This document shows positions 18,108-27,663 of a DNA stretch of 64,000 nucleotides, piece after piece (within the stretch, counting starts at the first letter, position 1; each line of letters opens with the position of its first letter). Made by a program: the position numbers and the translations under genes. A model generated the notes under the pieces. The model was not told the origin of the DNA. It saw nothing but the letters and a program-made list of their open reading frames with translations, and ran no database searches. Source of the DNA: Paraburkholderia panacisoli (GTDB lineage: Bacteria > Pseudomonadota > Gammaproteobacteria > Burkholderiales > Burkholderiaceae); contig NZ_VTUZ01000002.1 in assembly GCF_008369935.1 (NCBI RefSeq), positions 416,041 to 480,040 of the forward strand, read 5' to 3'.

Positions 18108-19745
18108 ATGCTGCCCACTCCCACTCGCGAAGCCAACGCCTCATCAGCTTTCCTGAATTATTTGCGCGAAGCCGCTGCAGCCCGCGACAACGGCATGCCG
18201 GAAGCCGAGGCTAAATGGCTTGCCGCTGCGGCGCAACTGCATCCGCTCGACGACGCTTCGCTCAAATCGCTCATCACTGCGTTGCTCGAACGGCATCGTC
18301 ACGACGACGCTATCGAATGCGCCGCCATTATTGCCCAACTCGATCCGAATCGCGCTCTGTCGCACTTTCGTGTCGGCTATACGCTGCAAATGGCCGATCG
18401 GCATCGCGAAGCCATCGCCCATTATCGCCGCGCGCTCGCAATTGAACCGGCGCTGCCGCTGTTGCGCAACAATCTCGCCGTTGCGCTGATGCTCACCGGC
18501 GGGGACATCGGCGAGCAGCTTGCGCTTCTGCAAAGCGCGGTGCGCGACGACCCCGAAAATGGGGAGGGCTGGACCAATCTCGCCAATGTGTACCGCAAGA
18601 GTCTGGATCTGCCGAACGCGCTCGAGGCGGGCGCACGCGCCGTGCAGTTCACGCCGCTCAGTCCGCTGGCGCATAACAACTATGCGCTGGCGCTACGCGA
18701 AGCGCAACGCTGGACGGAAGCGGAGCAAGCCGCTACGACGGCCTATACGCTGGCTCCGCACGACGCCACCATGCGCTCCAATCTCGCGATGCTGCAACTC
18801 ATGCGCGGCGATTGCACGCACGGCTGGTTGTCGCACGAAGCGCGCTGGGACGGCTCGCGGGAACTCGGAGGCAAACGCCCGTCGATGCCCGCGCCGACCT
18901 GGCGGGGCGAACCGCTCGCCGGCAAGACACTATTCGTGTGGGGCGAGCAAGGCATGGGCGACGTGTTGCAGTTCTGCCGCTATATTCCGATGCTGGCCGA
19001 GCGCGTTCATCGCGAGGGCGGCCGTCTGCACTGGAATTCGTTCCCGCAGATGGGCGCGCTGCTCGCACGCAGCCTCGGCTCCCACGTGGACCAGTACTCG
19101 GCGGGCGGCAGCGTCGAATCGATGCCGCCGTTCGACTACGAGATCCCCCTACTCAGCCTGCCGCTGATCTTCGACACGCGCGAGGAGACGATCCCAACCT
19201 CGACGCCCTATCTGCTTGCGGATGCGGCAGCGCGCGAGTCGTGGCGCAAGCGGCTCGCCGGAGAATCGCGGCTCAAAGTCGGGCTCACATGGAGCGGCAG
19301 CCTCGGTCATCAGCGCAATCCGTTCCGGCGCGTCAGTTGGGAACGCTATGCCGAGCATTTCGGCGGCATGCAGGACGTGGCGTTTTATTCGCTGCAGCCG
19401 GGCGCGACCGCCGACGTTGCCGCCGCTCGCGCGGCCGGTCTGCCGTTGACCGACTACACCGCCGAATTCGCGAGCTTCGACCATACTGCCGCGTTTGTCA
19501 GCGAACTCGATCTGGTCATCACGGTGTGCACGTCAGCGGCGCATTTGAGCGGCGCGCTCGGCCAGCGCACCTGGGTGCTGCTCGACGTCAATCCGCACTG
19601 GGTCTGGCTGCTCGACCGCAGCGACAGCCCGTGGTACCCGAGCGCGACGCTGTACCGCCAGCCCAGGTTCGGCGAATGGCAGCCGGCGCTGCAAGCCATG
19701 GCCCATGACCTGCGCATACTGGCGGCCCAACATCGCGCTGCTTAA
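18108..19745 (+). CDS. TPR-containing glycosyltransferase-like protein
   Basis: The 545-aa protein has about five tetratricopeptide units in its N-terminal half (for example AIAHYRRALAIEPALPLLRNNLAVAL and GWTNLANVYRKSLDLPNALEAG). The C-terminal domain begins WRGEPLAGKTLFVWGEQGMGDVLQF and runs through VGLTWSGSLGHQRNPFR to ITVCTSAAHLSGALGQRTWVLL, resembling GT-B/GT9 heptosyltransferase folds. The ATG at 18108 is preferred because the frame further upstream runs into the divergent regB gene. Acceptor and donor cannot be told from sequence. Confidence 0.8.
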   Translation: MLPTPTREANASSAFLNYLREAAAARDNGMPEAEAKWLAAAAQLHPLDDASLKSLITALLERHRHDDAIECAAIIAQLDPNRALSHFRVGYTLQMADRHREAIAHYRRALAIEPALPLLRNNLAVALMLTGGDIGEQLALLQSAVRDDPENGEGWTNLANVYRKSLDLPNALEAGARAVQFTPLSPLAHNNYALALREAQRWTEAEQAATTAYTLAPHDATMRSNLAMLQLMRGDCTHGWLSHEARWDGSRELGGKRPSMPAPTWRGEPLAGKTLFVWGEQGMGDVLQFCRYIPMLAERVHREGGRLHWNSFPQMGALLARSLGSHVDQYSAGGSVESMPPFDYEIPLLSLPLIFDTREETIPTSTPYLLADAAARESWRKRLAGESRLKVGLTWSGSLGHQRNPFRRVSWERYAEHFGGMQDVAFYSLQPGATADVAAARAAGLPLTDYTAEFASFDHTAAFVSELDLVITVCTSAAHLSGALGQRTWVLLDVNPHWVWLLDRSDSPWYPSATLYRQPRFGEWQPALQAMAHDLRILAAQHRAA

Positions 19746-19808
19746 CTGAACGGCACGTGGACAACGCGGCGCCGCCACGTGCCCGCGACATGCCAAAGCC
19801 CGCGCGCG

Positions 19809-20033
19809 TCAGGACAAGTCAGCGCCGTGCCCCGCCTGAGCGGCTTGGGCAATCTCAGCGGCCAGACATTCCGGGCACAGACAGCGGCTGCGTGGATCGA
19901 GCCTGTCCGCCGGCAACGGCGGCATTTCGCGGCACCAGCACTCGGACGGCTGCGCATGCATGGCACAGTCGAACGCGTTACCGCAGCGCGGGCAGCGCGC
20001 GCTGCTTTTGGAACGGGAAGCGGAAGGTTTCAT
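19809..20033 (-). CDS. cysteine-rich CWC family protein
   Basis: The 74-aa protein has the cysteine pattern of the CWC family: CPRCG, then C, then PSECWC, then CLCPECL. Two zinc-binding knuckles are likely. A basic, Ser-rich N-terminus and an Ala-rich C-terminus flank this core. It lies alone between the TPR gene and argB on the opposite strand. The family is conserved in Burkholderiaceae without a known role. Confidence 0.8.
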   Translation of the reverse strand: MKPSASRSKSSARCPRCGNAFDCAMHAQPSECWCREMPPLPADRLDPRSRCLCPECLAAEIAQAAQAGHGADLS

Positions 20034-20098
20034 GACGGGCCGGGGTATCGCGGAGGCATCGGTCAGGAAATGATGCCACGACTGGCAAGCCCGCGTGA

Positions 20099-21196
<1,098 letters not shown>

Positions 21197-21444
21197 TTCC
21201 TGCCTCAAACCCGGCACACGCGGCGCGTCGCAACGGCGCGCCATGTGTGTCGTGTGTCATCGCTGCCACGCCTTACAGCGCGAGCGGCGCTTACTGCTGC
21301 ATTTACGGCAACACGTACGGCAGGCCGCCACGCGCTGCTCTGTGGCGCCGGCAAGCTCTCCCCTCGTCTTCAACCGCCCGCACCGTGAACCGTCCGCGTT
21401 CGCCGCGCGCAGCGATTGTCCACGCCTGAACGGCGTCCTCCATC

Positions 21445-22248
21445 ATGCGCACCCCCACTTCTCGACGCCGTCGTCCGCATATCGCAGGTGGCAAGCCGGT
21501 CTGGCTGTTCGATCTCGACAACACGCTGCACCACGCTTCACACGCAATCTTCCCGGCAATCAACCAAGGGATGACGCGGTACATCATCGACGCGCTGCAA
21601 GTGGACATCGACGAAGCCAATCGGCTGCGCACCGGCTACACGCAGCGCTACGGCGCGGCGCTGCTCGGCCTGACGCGCCACCATCCGCTCGACGGGAACG
21701 ACTTCCTGAAGGTCGTGCACACATTCCCCGATCTCGGCTCGATGATCCGTCACGAGCGCGGCATCGCGCGGATCGTCGCGGCGCTGCCGGGCCGCAAGAT
21801 CGTGCTGACCAACGCCCCTGAAGCGTACGCGCGCGCGGTGCTCGCCGAACTGCGCATCGAGCGTCTGTTCGAGCAGGTGATCGCGATCGAGCACATGCGC
21901 GATCGCCGGCGCTGGCGCGCCAAGCCCGACCACGCGATGTTGCGCAAGGCCATGCGCGACGCGCACGTGTCGCTCGAAGACGTGATCCTGGTGGAAGACA
22001 CGCGCTCGCATCTGAAGAACTACCGGCGCCTCGGCATCCGCACGGTGTGGATCACCGGACATCTGCCGCGCAAGCCGCACGCGGACGGCGTGCCGACGCG
22101 TCTGCCGGGCACCGGCCGGCCGCACTATGTCGACCGGAGCGTTCGTTCGTTAAAATCGCTACGACTGGGCAGCCGCTCGGTTCGATGGAAGGGACAGCAG
22201 CCGGGACGACAGCCATGCAGCCGATCGACAAGCCTGACGAAGCCTTAG
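21445..22248 (+). CDS. HAD-superfamily pyrimidine 5'-nucleotidase
   Basis: The protein has the HAD catalytic motif DLDNTLH (nucleophile Asp23, acid/base Asp25), motif II VLTNAP, and motif III/IV KPDHAM...LVEDT, with a helical cap like SDT1/YjjG-type pyrimidine 5'-nucleotidases. The conserved part ends near residue 230. The last 30 or so residues are Arg/Ser-rich and run through the slmA promoter and 34 bp into slmA, so the C-terminus is probably a poorly conserved extension. Dephosphorylation of pyrimidine nucleotides is the family role. Confidence 0.85.
   Translation: MRTPTSRRRRPHIAGGKPVWLFDLDNTLHHASHAIFPAINQGMTRYIIDALQVDIDEANRLRTGYTQRYGAALLGLTRHHPLDGNDFLKVVHTFPDLGSMIRHERGIARIVAALPGRKIVLTNAPEAYARAVLAELRIERLFEQVIAIEHMRDRRRWRAKPDHAMLRKAMRDAHVSLEDVILVEDTRSHLKNYRRLGIRTVWITGHLPRKPHADGVPTRLPGTGRPHYVDRSVRSLKSLRLGSRSVRWKGQQPGRQPCSRSTSLTKP
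22151..22156 (+). promoter_or_regulatory. probable slmA promoter -10 box inside the HAD gene
   Basis: TAAAAT at 22151-22156, 64 nt before the slmA start, lies within the 3' end of the nucleotidase frame. It could drive slmA independently of the upstream gene. Confidence 0.4.
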
Positions 22249-22910
22249 CCGAACACGAAACCCCTGCGCCGGCCGCGCAACGCGCGCAGCGCCTGAAGCC
22301 GGGCGAGCGCCGCGTGCATATCCTGCAGACGCTCGCCGCGATGCTGGAAGCGCCGAAAAGCGAAAAGATCACCACGGCGGCGCTCGCCGCGCGGCTCGGC
22401 GTATCGGAAGCCGCACTGTACCGCCATTTCGCCAGCAAGGCGCAAATGTTCGAAGGGCTGATCGAGTTCATCGAGCAGACGCTGTTCGGCCTCATCAACC
22501 AGATCGCCGACAGGGAAAGCAACGGCGTGCTGCAAGCGCGCGCCATCGCTTTGATGTTGCTCAACTTCCCCGCAAAGAATCCCGGCATGACGCGTGTGCT
22601 GACGTGCGAGGCCCTGGTCGGCGAGCATGAACGGCTGACCGAGCGCGTCAATCAGATGCTGGAGCGCGTCGAGGCGTCGCTGAAGCAGTGTTTGCGGCTG
22701 GCGCAGATGGAAGCGAATGCCGCTGCGGGCGAAGGCGCACAATCCGCCGCACACGCCGCCATACCGCTGCCCGCCGGCTACGATCCCGCGATCCGCGCGA
22801 GCCTGCTGCTGAGCTACATCATCGGCCGCTGGCATCGTTACGTGCGCAGCGGTTTCGCGCGTCCGCCCGCCGAACATGCCGACGCGCAACTGCTGCTGAT
22901 TCTTCAGTAG
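22215..22910 (+). CDS. slmA: nucleoid occlusion factor SlmA, TetR family
   Basis: The 231-aa protein carries an N-terminal TetR helix-turn-helix (ITTAALAARLGVSEAALYRHFASKAQMF) and the long helical SlmA domain with GLINQIADRE and the C-terminal SYIIGRWHRYVRSGF. SlmA binds specific chromosomal sites and inhibits FtsZ assembly over the nucleoid. ATG 22215 is used; ATG 22185 is an in-frame alternative adding ten residues. The gene overlaps the end of the HAD frame. Confidence 0.9.
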   Translation: MQPIDKPDEALAEHETPAPAAQRAQRLKPGERRVHILQTLAAMLEAPKSEKITTAALAARLGVSEAALYRHFASKAQMFEGLIEFIEQTLFGLINQIADRESNGVLQARAIALMLLNFPAKNPGMTRVLTCEALVGEHERLTERVNQMLERVEASLKQCLRLAQMEANAAAGEGAQSAAHAAIPLPAGYDPAIRASLLLSYIIGRWHRYVRSGFARPPAEHADAQLLLILQ

Positions 22911-22971
22911 TGCGCGCGGCGCGCGGCGTGTCGCGGGTGCGCCAGCGACGCTGTCGCGCGGGATTTTCCGC

Positions 22972-22977
22972 TATACT
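22972..22977 (+). promoter_or_regulatory. metX promoter -10 box
   Basis: TATACT lies about 230 nt upstream of the metX start, just before two RNA structures. The -35 region is weak. Confidence 0.45.
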
Positions 22978-22989
22978 TTGCGCCTGACT

Positions 22990-23015
22990 GCGGTGCCCTA
23001 GGCATCGGGCACCGC
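22990..23015 (+). other. perfect 9-bp hairpin in the metX leader
   Basis: GCGGTGCCC at 22990-22998 pairs with GGGCACCGC at 23007-23015 around an 8-nt loop. There is no T-run, so it is either the 3' end of the slmA message or a stabilising 5' hairpin of the metX mRNA. Confidence 0.7.
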
Positions 23016-23042
23016 ATTCCAGAACACCCTGAACACCTATCA

Positions 23043-23130
23043 CGCGCCGATTTGCTGACTCGATTGCGGGCGCGCGAGCCGCTGGGAGACCCCGCGGTTC
23101 ACTATAAATGCGGCTAAAGAGGTCGTCAGC
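23043..23130 (+). promoter_or_regulatory. SAM-II-type riboswitch upstream of metX
   Basis: The sequence folds as the H-type pseudoknot of SAM-II. P1 is CGCGCC (23043-23048) with GGCGCG (23069-23074). The loop starts with the ligand-contacting GATTT (23049-23053). P2a pairs TGCG 23065-23068 with TGCG 23109-23112. P2b pairs GACT 23057-23060 with GGTC 23121-23124, or GCTGAC 23054-23059 with GTCAGC 23125-23130. The conserved ATAAATG and GCTAAA core is at 23104-23118. An extra hairpin (23076-23100) is inserted between P1 and the core. In known examples SAM binding lowers translation of methionine genes. Confidence 0.8.
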
Positions 23131-23172
23131 CGCGCACACAGTCTTCCTCCGTGCTTTGCCGACGCCGTCTAG

Positions 23173-23197
23173 CCGCCCTGTTTTTGTTAAATGGCGG
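23173..23197 (+). promoter_or_regulatory. possible ribosome-site-sequestering stem before metX
   Basis: CCGCC at 23173-23177 can pair with GGCGG at 23193-23197. The latter is the only purine-rich ribosome-binding candidate, 5 nt before the metX ATG. It could be the expression platform of the upstream aptamer. Confidence 0.45.
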
Positions 23198-23202
23198 AAT
23201 GA

Positions 23203-24348
23203 ATGGAATCGATCGGTATCGTCGCTCCCCAGAAAATGCATTTCACCGAGCCGCTGCAATTGCAGAACGGCAGCTCGCTCGCCGGTTACGACCTGATGGT
23301 CGAAACCTACGGCACGCTCAATGCCGCGCGCAGTAATGCGGTGCTGGTGTGTCACGCGCTCAACGCGTCGCACCATGTGGCGGGCGTGTACGCCGACAAT
23401 CCGAAGGATGTCGGCTGGTGGGACAACATGGTCGGCCCGGGCAAACCGCTCGACACCGACAAGTTCTTCGTGATCGGCGTGAACAACCTGGGCTCGTGCT
23501 TCGGCTCGACCGGCCCGATGAGTATCAACCCGGCCACCGGCGTCCCGTATGGCGCGACGTTTCCCGTCGTGACCGTGGAAGACTGGGTCAACGCCCAGGC
23601 GCGCGTCGCCGATGAATTCGGCATCACGCGTTTCGCCGCCGTGATGGGCGGCAGCCTCGGCGGCATGCAGGCGCTCGCGTGGAGCATGATGTATCCGGAG
23701 CGTGTCGCGCATTGCATCGTGGTCGCGTCCACACCGAAGCTGTCCGCGCAGAACATCGCGTTCAACGAGGTCGCGCGCTCGGCGATCCTCTCGGACCCCG
23801 ACTTCCACGGCGGCAACTACTACGCGCACGGCGTGAAACCGAAGCGCGGCCTGCGCGTCGCGCGGATGATCGGCCACATCACGTATCTGTCGGACGACGA
23901 CATGGCCGAGAAATTCGGCCGCTCGCTGCGCCGCGCGGAAGGCGCGCTGGACGCGTACAACTTCAACTTCGACGTCGAGTTCGAAGTGGAGTCGTACCTG
24001 CGCTACCAGGGCGACAAGTTCGCCGACTACTTCGACGCGAACACCTACCTGCTGATCACCCGCGCGCTCGATTACTTCGACCCGGCCAAAGCCTTCGACG
24101 GCGATCTGACGGCAGCGGTCGCGCACACCACGGCCAAGTATCTGATCGCGAGCTTCTCGACCGACTGGCGTTTCGCGCCGGCCCGATCGCGCGAACTGGT
24201 GAAGGCGCTGCTCGACCACAAGCGCACCGTCACCTATGCGGAGATCGACGCGCCGCACGGCCACGACGCCTTCCTGCTCGACGACGCGCGCTATCACAAC
24301 GTGCTGCGCGCCTACTACGAACGTATTGCGAACGAGGTGAACGCATGA
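23203..24348 (+). CDS. metX: homoserine O-acyltransferase MetX (succinyl type likely)
   Basis: MetX acylates L-homoserine in methionine synthesis. The 381-aa alpha/beta-hydrolase has nucleophile Ser151 in GGSLGGMQ and the partners Asp321 (STDWRF) and His354 (PHGHDAF). Proteobacterial MetX proteins paired with MetW are generally assigned succinyl-CoA rather than acetyl-CoA as donor; this cannot be proved by eye. It overlaps metW by 4 nt (ATGA) and is preceded by a SAM-II-type leader, so SAM feedback is expected. Confidence 0.94.
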   Translation: MESIGIVAPQKMHFTEPLQLQNGSSLAGYDLMVETYGTLNAARSNAVLVCHALNASHHVAGVYADNPKDVGWWDNMVGPGKPLDTDKFFVIGVNNLGSCFGSTGPMSINPATGVPYGATFPVVTVEDWVNAQARVADEFGITRFAAVMGGSLGGMQALAWSMMYPERVAHCIVVASTPKLSAQNIAFNEVARSAILSDPDFHGGNYYAHGVKPKRGLRVARMIGHITYLSDDDMAEKFGRSLRRAEGALDAYNFNFDVEFEVESYLRYQGDKFADYFDANTYLLITRALDYFDPAKAFDGDLTAAVAHTTAKYLIASFSTDWRFAPARSRELVKALLDHKRTVTYAEIDAPHGHDAFLLDDARYHNVLRAYYERIANEVNA

Positions 24349-24953
24349 ACCAGCGAGCACTCGATTACCTGGCGTTGCGCCCGGACTTCCGCGCGATCGC
24401 CCGCTGGGTCGAACCGCGCGCCACCGTGCTGGATCTGGGCTGCGGCGACGGCTCGCTGCTGTCGCTGTTGACCGAAGAACTCGACGTGCAGGGCTACGGC
24501 ATCGAGATCAACGACGCGGGCGTGCTGGCGTCGACGCAAAACGGCGTCAATGTGATCCAGCAAAATCTGGAAGATGGGCTGCGCCTGTTCGAAGACGGCA
24601 GCTTCGATTTCGCGATTCTGTCGCAGACGCTGCAAACCATTCATCAGACCGCCGCGATCCTGCGCGAGACGGTGCGGGTGGGCAAGGAATGCATCGTGTC
24701 GTTTCCGAATTTCGGCTACTGGGCGCACCGGCTGTCGGTGCTGCAGGGTCGCATGCCGGTGTCGAAGTCGCTGCCGTATCAATGGCACAACACGCCGAAC
24801 GTGCGGGTGCTGACGATCAAGGATTTCGAAGCGCTCGCGCCGGAGGTCGGCATCGAAATTCTCGACCGCGTCGTGCTGCACGACGGACAGGTGGTGCGCT
24901 GGGGCGTGAACTGGCGTGGTAGTCTTGCGGTCTATCGCGTCAAGAAAAGCTAA
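24345..24953 (+). CDS. metW: methionine biosynthesis protein MetW
   Basis: The 202-aa Rossmann methyltransferase-like protein has motif [13 protein letters not shown] and the MetW-typical [29 protein letters not shown] and [11 protein letters not shown]. MetW partners MetX and is needed for its activity in several proteobacteria. Its start codon lies in the metX stop, so the two are made together. The larger overlapping frame from 23679 is a shadow in metX. Confidence 0.93.
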   Translation: MNQRALDYLALRPDFRAIARWVEPRATVLDLGCGDGSLLSLLTEELDVQGYGIEINDAGVLASTQNGVNVIQQNLEDGLRLFEDGSFDFAILSQTLQTIHQTAAILRETVRVGKECIVSFPNFGYWAHRLSVLQGRMPVSKSLPYQWHNTPNVRVLTIKDFEALAPEVGIEILDRVVLHDGQVVRWGVNWRGSLAVYRVKKS

Positions 24954-24967
24954 CGCAAGCTATCCAC

Positions 24968-26362
24968 ATGTCGAACCCGCCGCACGAGGCGCCTGCACTT
25001 ACCGCTCACGAAGAACATCCCGGCTGGCGCGCGTTTCTGAATACGCGCATGCTGATCTGCGTCTTTCTCGGCTTCACGTCGGGGTTGCCGCTGTTCACGC
25101 TCGTCTATCTGGTGCAGGCGTGGCTACGCTCCGAAGGGGTCAACCTGAAGGAAATCGGCCTCTTTGCGCTGATCCAGTTCCCGTACACCTGGAAATTCAT
25201 CTGGGCGCCGCTGATGGACCGCTATGTGCCGCGCTTTCCAGGCTGGCGGCCAGGCCGACGGCGCGGCTGGATGCTGGTCACGCAAATTCTGGTGGGCGGC
25301 GCGATCGCGGCTTTGGGCTTCGTGTCGCCGCGCGATTCGATCTGGACCGTCGCGGCATTGACGGCCCTGGTCGCGTTTTTCGGCGCGAGCCAGGACATCG
25401 TGATCGACGCGTACCGGCGTGAGCTGCTGAGCGATACGCAGCAGGGTCTCGGCAACGCGGTGCATGTGAACGCGTACAAGATCGCGGCGCTGGTACCCGG
25501 CTCGCTCGCGTTGATTCTGTCCGACCATTTGCCGTGGGCCACTGTCTTTATCGTCACGGCTGCGTTCATGCTGCCGGGCATGGCGATGACGCTGGTGGTC
25601 AGCGAGCCCAAAGTGCACGGCACGCCGCCGAAGAACCTGCGCGAAGCGATCGTGCAGCCGTTCAAGGAATTCATTCAGCGCGACGGCTGGCGCGGCGCGC
25701 TGTTCGTGCTCGGCTTCATCTTTCTGTACAAGCTTGGCGACACGATGGCGACCACGCTGTCCACCTCGTTCTTTCTCGACATCGGTTTTTCGCGCACGCA
25801 GATCGGCGTGATCGCGAAGACCACCGCATTCGGCGCGAGTCTCGCGGGCGGTATTGTCGGCGGAATCTGGCTGATGAAGATCGGCATCGGCCGGGGCCTG
25901 TGGATCTTCGGCATCCTGCAGATGGTGTCGACGCTTGGCTTTGCGTGGCTCGCGCATCTCGGCCCGGCATCGCCCGGTCTCACAGCGATCTACGACATCG
26001 CCGTCTGGCTGAGCGAGGGCACGACGAAGCTGCTGGCGCTGGTGGGCATCGACTGGGCCGTAGAGCTCGAGCCGCGCTCGGTCGCGCTGGCGCTCGTCTA
26101 CGGCTTCGAAACCTTTGCCACCGGGCTGACGATGGCCGCGTTCACCGCGTACATCGCGAGCACCACCGACCCGCGCTACACGGCCACCCAGTTCGCGCTG
26201 TTCACGAGCCTGGCTTCGGTGCCGCGCACGCTGGCATCGGCGGCGAGCGGCTATGTGGTCGCGCAGATAGGCTGGTTCGACTACTTCATCGTGTGTACCG
26301 CGCTTGCGTTGCCCGGCATGCTGCTTCTGATGCGTATCGCGCCGTGGAGAGAGCGGTTGTGA
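24968..26362 (+). CDS. ampG: muropeptide permease AmpG
   Basis: AmpG is an inner-membrane MFS importer of anhydro-muropeptides for cell-wall recycling and beta-lactamase induction. The 464-aa protein has 12-14 hydrophobic segments and family signatures: GFTSGLPLFTLVYLVQAWLR near the N-terminus, FIWAPLMDRY, SQDIVIDAYRREL and a C-terminal TDPRYTATQFALFTSLASVPRTL. It starts 14 bp after metW and overlaps the M48 protease gene by 4 nt. Confidence 0.92.
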   Translation: MSNPPHEAPALTAHEEHPGWRAFLNTRMLICVFLGFTSGLPLFTLVYLVQAWLRSEGVNLKEIGLFALIQFPYTWKFIWAPLMDRYVPRFPGWRPGRRRGWMLVTQILVGGAIAALGFVSPRDSIWTVAALTALVAFFGASQDIVIDAYRRELLSDTQQGLGNAVHVNAYKIAALVPGSLALILSDHLPWATVFIVTAAFMLPGMAMTLVVSEPKVHGTPPKNLREAIVQPFKEFIQRDGWRGALFVLGFIFLYKLGDTMATTLSTSFFLDIGFSRTQIGVIAKTTAFGASLAGGIVGGIWLMKIGIGRGLWIFGILQMVSTLGFAWLAHLGPASPGLTAIYDIAVWLSEGTTKLLALVGIDWAVELEPRSVALALVYGFETFATGLTMAAFTAYIASTTDPRYTATQFALFTSLASVPRTLASAASGYVVAQIGWFDYFIVCTALALPGMLLLMRIAPWRERL

Positions 26363-27636
26363 AAGCGCAACTCTCGACTCGCGCGCAGCGCCTGGGCATG
26401 AGGCGCGCGCCATCGTTCGGGTTCAGCGCCAGCCGCGCGGCGCTAGGTGCGGTATGCGCGCTCGGCTGTGCGGGCAGCTTCGCGTTGGTGATGCCTTCGA
26501 GCGCATACGCGGCCACGTCGGCGGCCAGCGCGGCGGCACCTGCAACGGCCACCGCGACGGCCAGCGCGACCGCTACGGCAACCCCGCCAACCGCGAAGTC
26601 AGCGACGGCCGCAGCGGCTGCGGCAAACGCCGAGAGCGCGACAGCGGCGACGCCGAACAGCGCCCCTAACGCGACGAACCCTACCAGCTCACCCAACGCC
26701 GGCAGCGCGCCGGCCGCCACGCCGCCCTCTGCGGCACCGCAGGCCCCGCCGCCCGTCACCGCGAAGACACCGGCTGCGACGTCGGCGCCGCCTGCATCTC
26801 CGCCGCCGTACACGCCCAACACTTCAAACACGCAGTTGCGCTACGGCGACTACCTGGTATTCCGCAACCTGATCCCATCGCCGATGCTCGAGGCGCAAGC
26901 CGCCGAAGAGTTCAACCAGATTGCCTATGGCGCTGAACACGCGAAGCGCCTGTACGCCGACACCGACGCCCACGTCACGCGCGTGCGGTCGATCGTCGGC
27001 CGGATGATTCCGTACTCATTGAAATGGAACGAGCGGGCCAAGGGCTGGAAGTGGGATGTAGCGGTGGTGCGCTCGACCGATATCCGCATGTACTGCCTGC
27101 CTGGCGGCAAGATCGTCGTCTACGGCGGACTGCTCGACCGCCCGCGTCTGAACGACAACGAACTCGGCATGCTGATCGGCCACGAGATCGCGCATGCGCT
27201 GCGCGAGCATGCGCGCGAGCGGCTCGGCCAGCTCCAGGCCAGCCAGCTCGATTCGTCCGGCACGATCCTGCAACTGTTCGGGCTGGCCGATCTCGGCGCG
27301 GCGCCGCTCGGCATCGGCTCGCGCCTGTTGGAAATGAAGTACGAGAGCACCGACGAAACCGAAGCCGACGTGATCGGCAGCGACATCGCGTCACGCGCGG
27401 GCTTCGATCCGCGCGCGGCGGTCACGCTGTGGGACAAGCTCGCGCAAGCGACGCGCGGCGATCGTGAGCGCGGCTTCATCTACGTGCACCCGTACACGCC
27501 GGCGCGTCGTCAGGACATCATCAAGCGTCTGCCGGACATGCTGCCGCTCTATGCGAAGGCGATCGGCAAGAGCGTGGATGCGCTGCCGGACTACGCGGGC
27601 ATCGGACGCCCGCGCCGTAAAACAGCCGCCGACTGA
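26359..27636 (+). CDS. M48 family metallopeptidase with an Ala/Pro/Thr-rich linker
   Basis: The GTG at 26359 overlaps the ampG stop (GTGA) and gives 425 aa. A basic N-terminus and hydrophobic segment (about 26-51) form a signal peptide or lipobox-less anchor. Residues 52-150 are low-complexity Ala/Thr/Pro. The peptidase domain then shows HEIAHALREHA (zinc motif 275-279) and TDETEADVIG with the third zinc ligand Glu, as in LoiP/BepA-type periplasmic proteases. The coupling to ampG suggests an envelope role. The ATG at 26398 is an alternative start. Confidence 0.88.
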   Translation: MKAQLSTRAQRLGMRRAPSFGFSASRAALGAVCALGCAGSFALVMPSSAYAATSAASAAAPATATATASATATATPPTAKSATAAAAAANAESATAATPNSAPNATNPTSSPNAGSAPAATPPSAAPQAPPPVTAKTPAATSAPPASPPPYTPNTSNTQLRYGDYLVFRNLIPSPMLEAQAAEEFNQIAYGAEHAKRLYADTDAHVTRVRSIVGRMIPYSLKWNERAKGWKWDVAVVRSTDIRMYCLPGGKIVVYGGLLDRPRLNDNELGMLIGHEIAHALREHARERLGQLQASQLDSSGTILQLFGLADLGAAPLGIGSRLLEMKYESTDETEADVIGSDIASRAGFDPRAAVTLWDKLAQATRGDRERGFIYVHPYTPARRQDIIKRLPDMLPLYAKAIGKSVDALPDYAGIGRPRRKTAAD

Positions 27637-27663
27637 AGCCGCGCGGCGCGGGCCGGGACGTGC

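Noticed and set aside
22819..24360. 513-codon minus-strand frame opposite metX
   Set aside because: It is antisense to the MetX catalytic motifs and covers the riboswitch, with no recognisable domain.
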